The notes below the pieces were generated by a model. It was not told the DNA's origin. It saw nothing but the letters and a program-made list of their open reading frames with translations, and ran no database searches. A program made the position numbers and the translations under genes. From JAGPUQ01 sp041594335 (GTDB lineage: Bacteria > Pseudomonadota > Gammaproteobacteria > Pseudomonadales > Porticoccaceae), in the NCBI GenBank assembly GCA_041594335.1, contig JBFHML010000005.1:1-64000 (forward strand): a DNA stretch of 64,000 nt. Reading direction: 5' to 3'. Shown piece by piece: positions 34,783 to 41,848 of the stretch (position 1 is its first letter; each line of letters starts with the position of its first letter).

Positions 34783-36554
34783 TGGTCCGGCGCCGCGGGC
34801 AGCAGGGGTACGGCGCGCCCATTGCGGAAGCGGGCCCAGGGCTGGAGGCGCTGTACCCGCCCATTGCCATCGAGCATCAGTAGTCCGGTTTGGCCCGGGA
34901 TTGGTCGAGCCAGCCCGGGCATGCCGTCGGCCAACTGGGCATGGAGCAGGTAGCTGTCGACCCCGAGGGCGAACAGTTGTCGATGGGCCGGCGGCAGGCG
35001 ATCCTCCGGCCAGGGCGACAGCTGGTTCGGATCGGCCAGCGTCCAGGGCGAGGCGCTGAAGCGAATGTCGCCGAGATCCCGGTCGCGCACGGGGTCCGGT
35101 GTGCCGGAGTAGATGGCCGAGGTCGCGTAGATCGGTAGATCGCCCGCATACAGAAATTCCAGAGTGGGCTGGATTTGGCGCCCCTGGGTGGGATAGGCCA
35201 CTAGGAAAACCATATCCAGATCGGTGCGTCGCCGTGGTGGTTCGCCATTTTCACCGACAGCGGCGACGTCGCGGGTCTGCTGGGGCGCGAGCAAGGGGCG
35301 CAGCACCGGGGTGAAGTCCTTGAGGGCCATGTCGTACTGCGCCACTGCTGGGATTTCGCCGCCAAGCTCGGTGAAGGTCTCGGTGAAGGTCTGTAAGGCT
35401 CGCCGTCCCCAGCTGGTGTTCGGGACCAGGGCAAGGGCTCTGCGGTGGCCGTCGCGGCGGGCCGTGTGGGCTACGGCTACGGCCTCTTCTGCCACCGAGA
35501 GCCCGAACTGATAGAACCCGCGTACGCTGGCCGCGGTATCGGCTTCCAGGTAATTCAGAGACAATATCGGCACCGGCAGCCGTGGTTGGTCGCGCAGGGT
35601 GCGCAACAATTCCGGTTCGAGCGGGCCGATGACGAGCTGGGCCCCCTCGTCGACGGCGCGTCCGTAGAGCGCCAGCACATCGCCAGCGGCAGTGTCGTAG
35701 AAGCGCACGTCGGGCGGCTGAACGCCGCCGGCGCGTGCCGCGAAGGCCGCGGCCAAGAATCCATCTCGAAGCATCTCGGCGGCGGCGGCGTAGGTGCCGC
35801 TTTCCGGCAGCAAGAGCGCGACCCTGTTCAGTGATTCGACTTCTGCGGGGGAGAGGATCCGCGTCCGCTCTTGTGGCAGGGCAGTGGGGCGGTCCCCGCT
35901 GCGCGCGGGCTCGGTCTCTCGACCGGCCAGTGCCAGTTGATACCAGCTATGCAGGTGCGGGTCGGCGGGCTCGGCGACGAGCTTGCGGAGCACCGAGGTC
36001 GGTGTTTGTTGCAATACCGTCCAGATGCGCTGCTCGACCCCGGCGCGTGCGTCCGGATCCTGTAGCTCGGTGGCCAGCGCAGTGTAGGCGGACAGGCTCT
36101 GTGCGGTCTCCCCCAGCAGCCCGAACAGCTCTCCCCGCAGGCGCAGCCAGCGTAGGCGCTGCGCGCCGGAAAGCGTCTTGCCCAACGCGGTGGCAGCGGG
36201 CGTCGTCAGTAGCTCGCGGGCGAGGAGCACTTCCCCCTCCTGCAGCGCGGCATCCGCGTGGCCGAGCAGGTATTCTCCCCGCGCCGCCATCGGTAGAGCC
36301 TCGGCGTCGAGGGCAGCATAGAGTTTCAGTGCGGTGATGGTGTCGCCGTCGCGCTGCCGGCCGATGGCAGCGGCCAATTGCGCTTGCGCTTGCGCCGCTG
36401 GGCTGCTCGTCTCGGGTACGATGGCCTCCTCGCGCGCAGCGTCGCCGGTGGGCGCCGGGGTACGATGTGGGGCGCTGCATCCAGCGAGCGAGAGGAGCAA
36501 GGTGACGACGCCCAACAGGTGGACAGAAGGAGAGCGGGGAATGATGGCCGGCAC
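34779..36554 (-). CDS. lpoA: Penicillin-binding protein activator LpoA
   Basis: A lipoprotein of about 591 residues that activates PBP1a from the outer membrane. The lipobox is LLSLAGC, followed by a Pro-rich linker, a helical TPR-like N-domain (about 60-260) and a periplasmic-binding-protein-like C-domain (from about 265; VALLLPESGTYAAAAEMLRDG, then GPLEPELLRTL). The start is uncertain: the frame is open to 36623, overlapping divergent rsmI. I use the GTG at 36554, which leaves a normal signal peptide; a TTG at 36515 would remove the overlap but gives a very short n-region. It is followed by yraN, diaA and dolP. Confidence 0.9.
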   Translation of the reverse strand: MPAIIPRSPSVHLLGVVTLLLSLAGCSAPHRTPAPTGDAAREEAIVPETSSPAAQAQAQLAAAIGRQRDGDTITALKLYAALDAEALPMAARGEYLLGHADAALQEGEVLLARELLTTPAATALGKTLSGAQRLRWLRLRGELFGLLGETAQSLSAYTALATELQDPDARAGVEQRIWTVLQQTPTSVLRKLVAEPADPHLHSWYQLALAGRETEPARSGDRPTALPQERTRILSPAEVESLNRVALLLPESGTYAAAAEMLRDGFLAAAFAARAGGVQPPDVRFYDTAAGDVLALYGRAVDEGAQLVIGPLEPELLRTLRDQPRLPVPILSLNYLEADTAASVRGFYQFGLSVAEEAVAVAHTARRDGHRRALALVPNTSWGRRALQTFTETFTELGGEIPAVAQYDMALKDFTPVLRPLLAPQQTRDVAAVGENGEPPRRRTDLDMVFLVAYPTQGRQIQPTLEFLYAGDLPIYATSAIYSGTPDPVRDRDLGDIRFSASPWTLADPNQLSPWPEDRLPPAHRQLFALGVDSYLLHAQLADGMPGLARPIPGQTGLLMLDGNGRVQRLQPWARFRNGRAVPLLPAAPDQ

Positions 36555-37377
36555 CCTGTATGTAGTGGCAACACCGATCGGTAACCTGGGCGACATGGTA
36601 CCCCGCGCGGTGGAGATACTCAAAGCCGTCGCGCTGGTCGCCGCCGAGGATACGCGTCACAGTGGTCGCTTGTTGCGCCACTTTGGCGTCGCGGTGCCGC
36701 TGGTGTCGTATCACGATCGCAGTGGTCGCGACCGCTGCGAGGCCGTGCTGGCCACGTTAGCCGCCGGCGAGGATGTGGCGTTGATCAGTGACGCGGGAAC
36801 CCCGTTGATTTCCGATCCGGGCTATCGCCTGGTGCGGGCGGCGCGCGATGCGGGGTTTCCGGTGTCTCCGGTGCCGGGCCCCTGCGCCGCCGTAGCGGCT
36901 TTGAGCGCCGCCGGCCTGCCCAGTGATCGCTTCGTGTTCGAAGGTTTTCTGCCCGCGCGCGCCGGGGAGCGTCGGCGCCGTCTCGGCGAACTGGCGACGG
37001 AGCCGCGCACCCTCATCCTCTATGAAGCGCCGCATCGTATCCTCGACACATTAGAAGATCTGGTGGCGCTGCTCGGCGCTGAGCGCGAGCTGATCTTGGC
37101 GCGTGAAATTACCAAGGCTTTCGAGACATTTGTCGCAGGCAGTGCCGAAGAGGTGCGTGCGCGGGTCCAGGCCGACACCGACCAGCGTCGCGGCGAATTG
37201 GTGCTGGTCGTTGCCGGAGCGCCGGAGCGCCCTGCCGCCATGGGTGATTGGGACCACGTATTGGAGCCGCTGCTCGAGGCGCTACCGCTGAAGCAGGCGG
37301 TGGCCCTGGCGACACGGATTACCGGCGGTGCCCGGAATCTGATCTATCAGCGCGCACTGGAATTGCGTCAACCCTGA
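36541..37377 (+). CDS. rsmI: 16S rRNA (cytidine-1402) 2'-O-methyltransferase
   Basis: A 278-residue tetrapyrrole-methylase-fold enzyme methylating C1402 of 16S rRNA at the 2'-OH. Motifs are LYVVATPIGNLGDMVPRA, AAEDTRHSGRLL, LVSYHDRSG, ISDAGTPLISDPGYRLV and PGPCAAVAALSAAGLPSDRF. AAGGAG eight bases before the ATG at 36541 supports that start over the ATG at 36544. RsmH, made by the dcw cluster downstream, methylates the same nucleotide on the base, so both enzymes of m4Cm1402 are encoded here. It is divergent from lpoA with overlapping 5' ends if the lpoA start is right. Confidence 0.96.
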   Translation: MMAGTLYVVATPIGNLGDMVPRAVEILKAVALVAAEDTRHSGRLLRHFGVAVPLVSYHDRSGRDRCEAVLATLAAGEDVALISDAGTPLISDPGYRLVRAARDAGFPVSPVPGPCAAVAALSAAGLPSDRFVFEGFLPARAGERRRRLGELATEPRTLILYEAPHRILDTLEDLVALLGAERELILAREITKAFETFVAGSAEEVRARVQADTDQRRGELVLVVAGAPERPAAMGDWDHVLEPLLEALPLKQAVALATRITGGARNLIYQRALELRQP

Positions 37378-37395
37378 GGTCTGTCGCGCGCGGGT

Positions 37396-37404
37396 TGCTA
37401 TGAT
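37396..37404 (+). promoter_or_regulatory. Extended -10 promoter of tesB
   Basis: TGCTATGAT about 100 bases before the tesB ATG. No -35 match. Confidence 0.42.
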
Positions 37405-37502
37405 GCGTGCCGCGCGGCGGTAGCGCGATCGCCGCGGTTTCGGTGTGGCCGCTCTCCCGATCGGCCGTCCGGAGTGTAGTAGCCAGGAGTGGTATTGTTG
37501 TC

Positions 37503-38354
37503 ATGACGCCCGAACAATTGCTGAATCTCCTCGACTTGGAGCGGCTCGACCGCGACCTATTCCGCGGTGCCAACCAGGATATCGGTGCGGCCGCGGTGTT
37601 TGGCGGCCAGGTGCTGGGTCAAGCGTTGATCGCCGCTGAGCGCACCGTCGTCCAGCGGCCGGTCCATTCTCTGCATTCCTATTTTTTGCGTCCGGGTCGG
37701 CTGCAGGTGCCGATCGTCTACCAAGTTGAGCGGGTGCGAGATGGTGGCAGCTTTACTACCCGCCGCGTGGTGGCCATGCAGGAAGGCGAGGTGATTTTCA
37801 TTCTGTCCGCCTCGTTTCAGCAGGCCCAGGAGGGCTTTTCTCACCAGGTCGACATGCCGCAGGTTCCAGGCCCTGAAGGGTTGCCGGACGAATATGCGTT
37901 GCGTGTGGCGGCCGCTGAGCGACTGCCGCAAGAGCAGCGCGCTTTCCTCTCCGCTGAGCGGCCGGTCGAGATGCGACCGGTGGATCCTGACGCGCTTTGG
38001 GGTGAGTTCAAGACGCCTCCGCGACAGCAGTTCTGGGTGCGGGTGCCGATAGCCTTGCCTGCGGAGTGCGGCTTGCACTGCGCGTTGCTGGCCTATGCTT
38101 CGGATTACTATTTCATGGGCACCGCGCTGCGCCCCCATGGCCTACGTTTTGGTGCGTCGGGCCTGCAGGCGGCAACCCTGGATCATGCCATGTGGTTTCA
38201 CCGGGCGTTCCGCGCCGATGAATGGCTGCTCTACGATATGGAAAGCCCGAGCGCGAGCGGCGCGCGTGGCCTCAATATCGGCCATTTCTACGATCGCCGC
38301 GGGGTGTTGGTGGCCAGCTGTGTACAGGAGGGGTTGATCCGGCGGCGTGGTTGA
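37503..38354 (+). CDS. tesB: Acyl-CoA thioesterase II
   Basis: A 283-residue double-hotdog thioesterase hydrolysing medium- to long-chain acyl-CoA. The N-terminal hotdog has AAVFGGQVLGQALIAA and HSLHSYFLRPGR; the C-terminal hotdog carries ATLDHAMWFHRAF (with the active-site Asp), DEWLLYDMES and the Gln-containing ASCVQEGLIRRR, matching the Asp-Thr-Gln triad region of E. coli TesB. The ATG at 37503 follows the GTATTGTTGTC stretch and gives the family N-terminus. It lies between rsmI and the RNase P gene, where many relatives have nothing. Confidence 0.95.
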   Translation: MTPEQLLNLLDLERLDRDLFRGANQDIGAAAVFGGQVLGQALIAAERTVVQRPVHSLHSYFLRPGRLQVPIVYQVERVRDGGSFTTRRVVAMQEGEVIFILSASFQQAQEGFSHQVDMPQVPGPEGLPDEYALRVAAAERLPQEQRAFLSAERPVEMRPVDPDALWGEFKTPPRQQFWVRVPIALPAECGLHCALLAYASDYYFMGTALRPHGLRFGASGLQAATLDHAMWFHRAFRADEWLLYDMESPSASGARGLNIGHFYDRRGVLVASCVQEGLIRRRG

Positions 38355-38378
38355 GGCGCCGCCGGTCGCGGTGCCTCA
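38352..38378. terminator. Hairpin shared by convergent tesB and phosphotriesterase stops
   Basis: An 11-bp stem with one G-U pair, TGAGGCGCCGC (38352-38362) with GCGGTGCCTCA (38368-38378). It contains the tesB stop codon on one arm and the stop of the opposite gene on the other. No T tract follows on either strand. Confidence 0.45.
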
Positions 38379-39323
38379 GTAGGCGCCAGAGCGGGAAAAG
38401 ATCTTTTTCGGGTTCTCCACCATCATGGTGTCGATATCCCGGTCGCTGACCCCGGCGGCGCGCAGGGCCGGCAATACGTCTCGCGGCACATGTTCATAGC
38501 ACCAGTTGGGGGCGAATTTCTCTACGTAGTTGCCATCGAAAAAGTCCTGAAAGCTACAGGAATCGTGGGAGATGACCATTTGGCCCGCAAAGCCCTTCTC
38601 GCACAGTTTGGCGACCGTTTGCACACGGTCGTCGGTGGGCAGAAAGGCGTCCAGCCCAAAGCGATCCATGCCGATGAAGCAGCCGCTGTCGAGAATTTCC
38701 TGGAGATAGTCGAGGTCCGTCGAATCGCCCATGTGGCCGATCACGATGCGGCTTAGGTCGACCCCGAATTCGCGAAACGCCGTCACCTGATCGCGCGCTG
38801 AGGTGTTGGCGACGGTGGTGTGGGTGGAGATGGGTACCCCGGTTTCGCGGTGCGCGGTCGCCGCCGCTTGTAACAGTTTCTTGTTGAAGGCATCGACGCC
38901 CGGGTGGTCCGTCGCGCACTTGATGATGCCGGCCTTGGTGCCGGTGCCCAGGATGCCGTCGCGAATGTCCCGGACCATGTAACCGGCGAGTTTGTCCACC
39001 TCCCAGGAGTGCATCTGCGGCTCTTCGGTCCAGTAAAATCCGGTCGCGACAACCACATTGACGCCAGTCAGTTCGGCCACCCGCCGAATGGCGTGGACAT
39101 CTCGACCCAGGTTGATCGGGGTGAGGTCCACGATCGACGCGACCCCGCGTTCGGCAGCCCGCATGAGCGCCGCCGCCGCCTTGGGGATTTCGCTCTCCGC
39201 TTCGTAGTAATCGTTGTAGTTTTGGCGCATGGACCAGCTGGCGACCACGATGTGCTCGTGCATTAGGCACATCCCCAAGTCGTCGACGTCGATTGCACCC
39301 AGTGCGGTTTCCACCTGTGGCAT
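38376..39323 (-). CDS. Phosphotriesterase-family metal-dependent hydrolase
   Basis: A 315-residue TIM-barrel hydrolase of the phosphotriesterase/lactonase family. The binuclear metal ligands are visible: the HxH pair in CLMHEHIVV (His22, His24), the likely carboxylated Lys in AGIIKCATD, His in ISTHTT, His in VIGHMGDSTDLDYL and Asp in VISHDSC. True substrates in this family are often lactones or esters, with phosphotriester activity secondary; I cannot tell which here. The frame is open to 39656, across the RNase P gene; the ATG at 39323 with AGGGGA upstream gives the family start. Confidence 0.88.
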   Translation of the reverse strand: MPQVETALGAIDVDDLGMCLMHEHIVVASWSMRQNYNDYYEAESEIPKAAAALMRAAERGVASIVDLTPINLGRDVHAIRRVAELTGVNVVVATGFYWTEEPQMHSWEVDKLAGYMVRDIRDGILGTGTKAGIIKCATDHPGVDAFNKKLLQAAATAHRETGVPISTHTTVANTSARDQVTAFREFGVDLSRIVIGHMGDSTDLDYLQEILDSGCFIGMDRFGLDAFLPTDDRVQTVAKLCEKGFAGQMVISHDSCSFQDFFDGNYVEKFAPNWCYEHVPRDVLPALRAAGVSDRDIDTMMVENPKKIFSRSGAY

Positions 39324-39460
39324 GGTTTTCCCCTGTAGAGATTGTTGTGATGGAGGACAGGCCCGCAGTGATCTCCGGCCTGCGAGGTAGGTGATGGCTG
39401 GATGGTAGAAGAACTCCCGGGTCGGGGGAAGAGTGCGCCCCGGCTTCGGCGGCCTTGAGG

Positions 39461-39466
39461 TAGAAT
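39461..39466 (+). promoter_or_regulatory. -10 box of rnpB
   Basis: TAGAAT, seven bases before the predicted RNA 5' end at 39473, at the right distance for transcription start. No -35 box is obvious. Confidence 0.55.
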
Positions 39467-39472
39467 GCCCGG

Positions 39473-39828
39473 GAAGTCGGCCGGACAGTCGCTGTCGCGC
39501 TTGCGCGGTGGAGGAAAGTCCGGGCTCCATAGGGCAGAGTGCCAGGTAACGCCTGGGGGGCGTGAGCCCACGGAAAGTGCCACAGAGAACATACCGCCGA
39601 TGGCCGCTGCGATGCAGCGGATCAGGTAAGGGTGAAAAGGTGCGGTAAGAGCGCACCGCGCGGCTGGCAACAGGCGTGGCAGGGTAAACCCCACTCGGAG
39701 CAAGGCCAAATAGGAACCCTAGGGCGCGGCCCGCGTCGGGTTCGGGTAGGCCGCAAGAGGCGCGCGGTGACGTGCGTCCCAGATGAATGACTGTCCAAGA
39801 CAGAACCCGGCTTACAGGCCGACTTCAA
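39473..39828 (+). ncRNA. rnpB: RNase P RNA, class A
   Basis: The catalytic RNA that trims the 5' ends of tRNA precursors, about 356 bases. It follows E. coli M1 RNA closely: the P1 helix pairs GAAGTCGGCC (39473-39482) with GGCCGACTTC (39817-39826); GAGGAAAGTCCGGGCTCC is CR I; and the stretches ACCGCCGATGG, GGATCAGGTAAGGGTGAAA, GGTGCGGTAAGAGCGCACC, GAGCAAGGCCAAATAGG and the late AGATGAATGACTGTCC / GACAGAACCCGGCTTA are all in order. Location near rsmI and upstream of mraZ is common in gammaproteobacteria. The exact 3' end is estimated from P1. Confidence 0.97.
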
Positions 39829-40084
39829 TTCTTTCCCGGCCAGCCGGCCGCAGTAGACCGCCGGCTGCAGCCAGATATCCGGCCTCCGGAGCCCTGGTCC
39901 CTGTGGCAATCGGGCCGCGGCAGGTTCCGCGCTTTCGCAACTCCTCAAGAACTACTTTAAGTTGAGTTCTCATTGCGCTGATTTGGTGGAGCATTCCTCA
40001 TCCATCAGGCTGCTGGGTGGGCGGTTCTCTGCGAGATCGGTGGTTTTCCCAGCAAATTTAGTGCGTTTTCGGGACGAGGGCAGC

Positions 40085-40112
40085 TTGACTTTGAATTGGC
40101 GAGGCATATAGT
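40085..40112 (+). promoter_or_regulatory. Mra promoter
   Basis: TTGACT (40085-40090), 16 bp, TATAGT (40107-40112): the strongest sigma-70 promoter in the window. It would drive the dcw cluster; transcription starts near 40119, about 57 bases before mraZ. Confidence 0.78.
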
Positions 40113-40146
40113 GGGGCAAATCGGAGATTTGTGGGGAATTGTGGTC
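40111..40146 (+). promoter_or_regulatory. Predicted MraZ operator of phased TGGGN-type boxes
   Basis: GTGGGG at 40111, TCGGAG at 40121, GTGGGG at 40131 and GTGGTC at 40141 are spaced exactly 10 bp. E. coli MraZ binds direct TGGGN repeats with 5-base spacers at its own promoter, the same period. The array starts in the -10 box, so binding would repress. Confidence 0.65.
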
Positions 40147-40175
40147 TCCCCGCGGGCACAAACAGCGGAGGCCCA

Positions 40176-40631
40176 GTGTTTCGCGGCAGCAATGAGATCA
40201 ACATGGATGCCAAGGGGCGCATGGCCGTGCCGTCCCGGTATCGCGATACGTTGCTCGCTCGCAGCGAGGGGCAGTTGGTTGCCACCATTGATATCGAGGA
40301 CCGCTGCCTTTTCCTGTATCCGTTACCGGCCTGGCAGGAGATCGAGTCACAGATCGCGCGTCTGCCGACCTTCAATCCCGACACGCGCCGCTTGCAGCGG
40401 CTGTTGATCGGCCATGCGCGGGAATTGGACCTGGATGGCAACGGTCGGGTGCTGATCCCTCCTGAATTGCGCGCCTATGCTGGCTTGGAAAAGCAGGTGG
40501 TTCTGGTCGGTCAGGGTCACCGCTTTGAGCTATGGAGTACGGAAAACTGGAATGCGCGTCGGGAGGAGTGGCTTGCCGAGGCTGCCGGTGGGCGGGCAAT
40601 CCCCGCGGAAATGCAGAACCTCTCGTTGTAG
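40176..40631 (+). CDS. mraZ: Transcriptional regulator MraZ
   Basis: A 151-residue AbrB-like DNA-binding protein with two copies of the MraZ fold: FRGSNEINMDAKGRMAVPSRY and LDGNGRVLIPPELRAY, each with the DxxGR motif. It represses the dcw cluster by binding repeats in its own promoter. The GTG at 40176 with GGAGG four bases upstream gives the standard N-terminus (VFRGSNEI). It is first in the cluster, 12 bases before rsmH. Confidence 0.96.
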   Translation: MFRGSNEINMDAKGRMAVPSRYRDTLLARSEGQLVATIDIEDRCLFLYPLPAWQEIESQIARLPTFNPDTRRLQRLLIGHARELDLDGNGRVLIPPELRAYAGLEKQVVLVGQGHRFELWSTENWNARREEWLAEAAGGRAIPAEMQNLSL

Positions 40632-40643
40632 CGCCTGGGCGCG

Positions 40644-41576
40644 ATGATGATGGGGGATGAGCACCAGACAGTATTGCGAAATGAGGCGGTGACGGCCTTG
40701 TTGACGGATCGGGACGGGTTTTACGTGGACGGAACTTTCGGCCGCGGTGGCCATAGTGCCGAACTCTTGCGGCGCCTCGCGCCCCGCGGCCGCCTGCTGG
40801 CGGTCGACCTGGATCCGGATGCCTGCGTGGTGGCTGAGGCCCTCGCCGCCGCCGATCCGCGCTTGGAGGTCTTCCGTGGGTCCTTCGCGGAGTTGCCAGA
40901 CCTGCTCGGGGCACGTGGCCTGCGCGGACAGGTGACGGGGATCTTGCTCGATCTCGGCGTGTCGTCACCGCAGTTGGATACGGCCGATCGGGGGTTCAGC
41001 TTTTTACGCGACGGCCCGCTGGACATGCGCATGGATCCCGAGCGTGGCGAGAGTGCGGCAGTCTGGTTAGCGCGCGCCGGGGAAGCGGAGATTGCCACGG
41101 TGCTGCGGGAATATGGGGAAGAGCGCCATGCCCGGCGGATCGCGCGCGCGATCGTCCGCGCCCGTGCGCAGGGGCCTGTGGAGCGCACGGGGCATTTGGC
41201 CGAAGTGATTGCCGCAGCGCACCCCGCCTGGCAGCCGGGTCGTCATCCGGCGACGCAGTCGTTTCAGGCGATACGGATTCACCTCAACCGAGAGCTGGAG
41301 GCCCTGCGCGCATTTCTCGATGAAGTCATCGAGCTCCTGGCAGTGGGCGGGCGTTTGGTGGTGATCAGTTTTCATTCGCTGGAGGACCGGTTGGTCAAAC
41401 GTTTCATTCGCGACGCCGAGCGGCCCAAGGTGCCGCGCGGCCTGCCGATCGAGGAGTCTCGACTACCGCGTCGGTTGCGCGCGTTGGGCCGTGCCCAACG
41501 GCCGACGGCCGCGGAGGTCGACGCGAATCCTCGGGCGCGCAGTGCGGTGATGCGCGTGGCGGAGAAAGTGGCGTGA
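40644..41576 (+). CDS. rsmH: 16S rRNA (cytosine-1402) N4-methyltransferase
   Basis: A 310-residue SAM-dependent methyltransferase acting on C1402 N4 together with RsmI. Motifs are HQTVLRNEAV, the SAM loop DGTFGRGGHSAELL, ILLDLGVSSPQLD, GFSFLRDGPLDMRMD, FQAIRIHLNREL and VISFHSLEDRLVK. Three successive ATG codons are possible starts at 40644, 40647 and 40650. Its stop overlaps the ftsL start (GTGA, 41573-41576). Confidence 0.96.
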   Translation: MMMGDEHQTVLRNEAVTALLTDRDGFYVDGTFGRGGHSAELLRRLAPRGRLLAVDLDPDACVVAEALAAADPRLEVFRGSFAELPDLLGARGLRGQVTGILLDLGVSSPQLDTADRGFSFLRDGPLDMRMDPERGESAAVWLARAGEAEIATVLREYGEERHARRIARAIVRARAQGPVERTGHLAEVIAAAHPAWQPGRHPATQSFQAIRIHLNRELEALRAFLDEVIELLAVGGRLVVISFHSLEDRLVKRFIRDAERPKVPRGLPIEESRLPRRLRALGRAQRPTAAEVDANPRARSAVMRVAEKVA

Positions 41577-41848
41577 CCCCTGCCCGCCAACGCCAACTGG
41601 TCGCGGTATTGTGGCTGGCGGTGCTGACCTCGGCATTGGCCGCGGTTGCTGTCAGTCATGAGTGCCGACGCCTGTATGCGCGACTGGCCGAGCTGGAGCG
41701 AGCGGAACATCACCTCCAGGTCGAATGGGGCCGGTACTTGCTGGAGCGCAGCACCTGGTCTTCTCCCGGACGGATCGAGAAGCAGGCGCGCGAGCAATTC
41801 GGCCTACGTGCGCCGGCGCTGGACGAAATCATCAGGATGCGCCCATGA
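41573..41848 (+). CDS. ftsL: Cell division protein FtsL
   Basis: A 91-residue bitopic divisome protein. A short basic N-terminus (TPARQRQ) precedes one membrane span (about 8-28, LVAVLWLAVLTSALAAVAVS), then a periplasmic leucine-zipper-like coiled coil (RRLYARLAELERAEHHLQVEWGR, read in two parts) and the family end EQFGLRAP. It forms the FtsQBL complex that activates FtsWI. Call rests on position and topology as well as sequence, since FtsL is poorly conserved. Starts with GTG overlapping rsmH. Confidence 0.93.
   Translation: MTPARQRQLVAVLWLAVLTSALAAVAVSHECRRLYARLAELERAEHHLQVEWGRYLLERSTWSSPGRIEKQAREQFGLRAPALDEIIRMRP

Larger units (their letters stand above)
39829..40175. other. Spacer between rnpB and mraZ with promoter and operator
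   Basis: The 5' half holds a CAGCCGGC/GCCGGCTG hairpin (39841-39867) that may help end rnpB transcription, without T residues. The 3' half is AT-richer than its surroundings and contains the mra promoter and phased MraZ sites listed separately. I see no coding sequence. Confidence 0.6.

Noticed and set aside
39324..39656. Longer N-terminus of the phosphotriesterase-family gene through rnpB
   Set aside because: It would translate the RNase P RNA gene antisense; the family start is at 39323.
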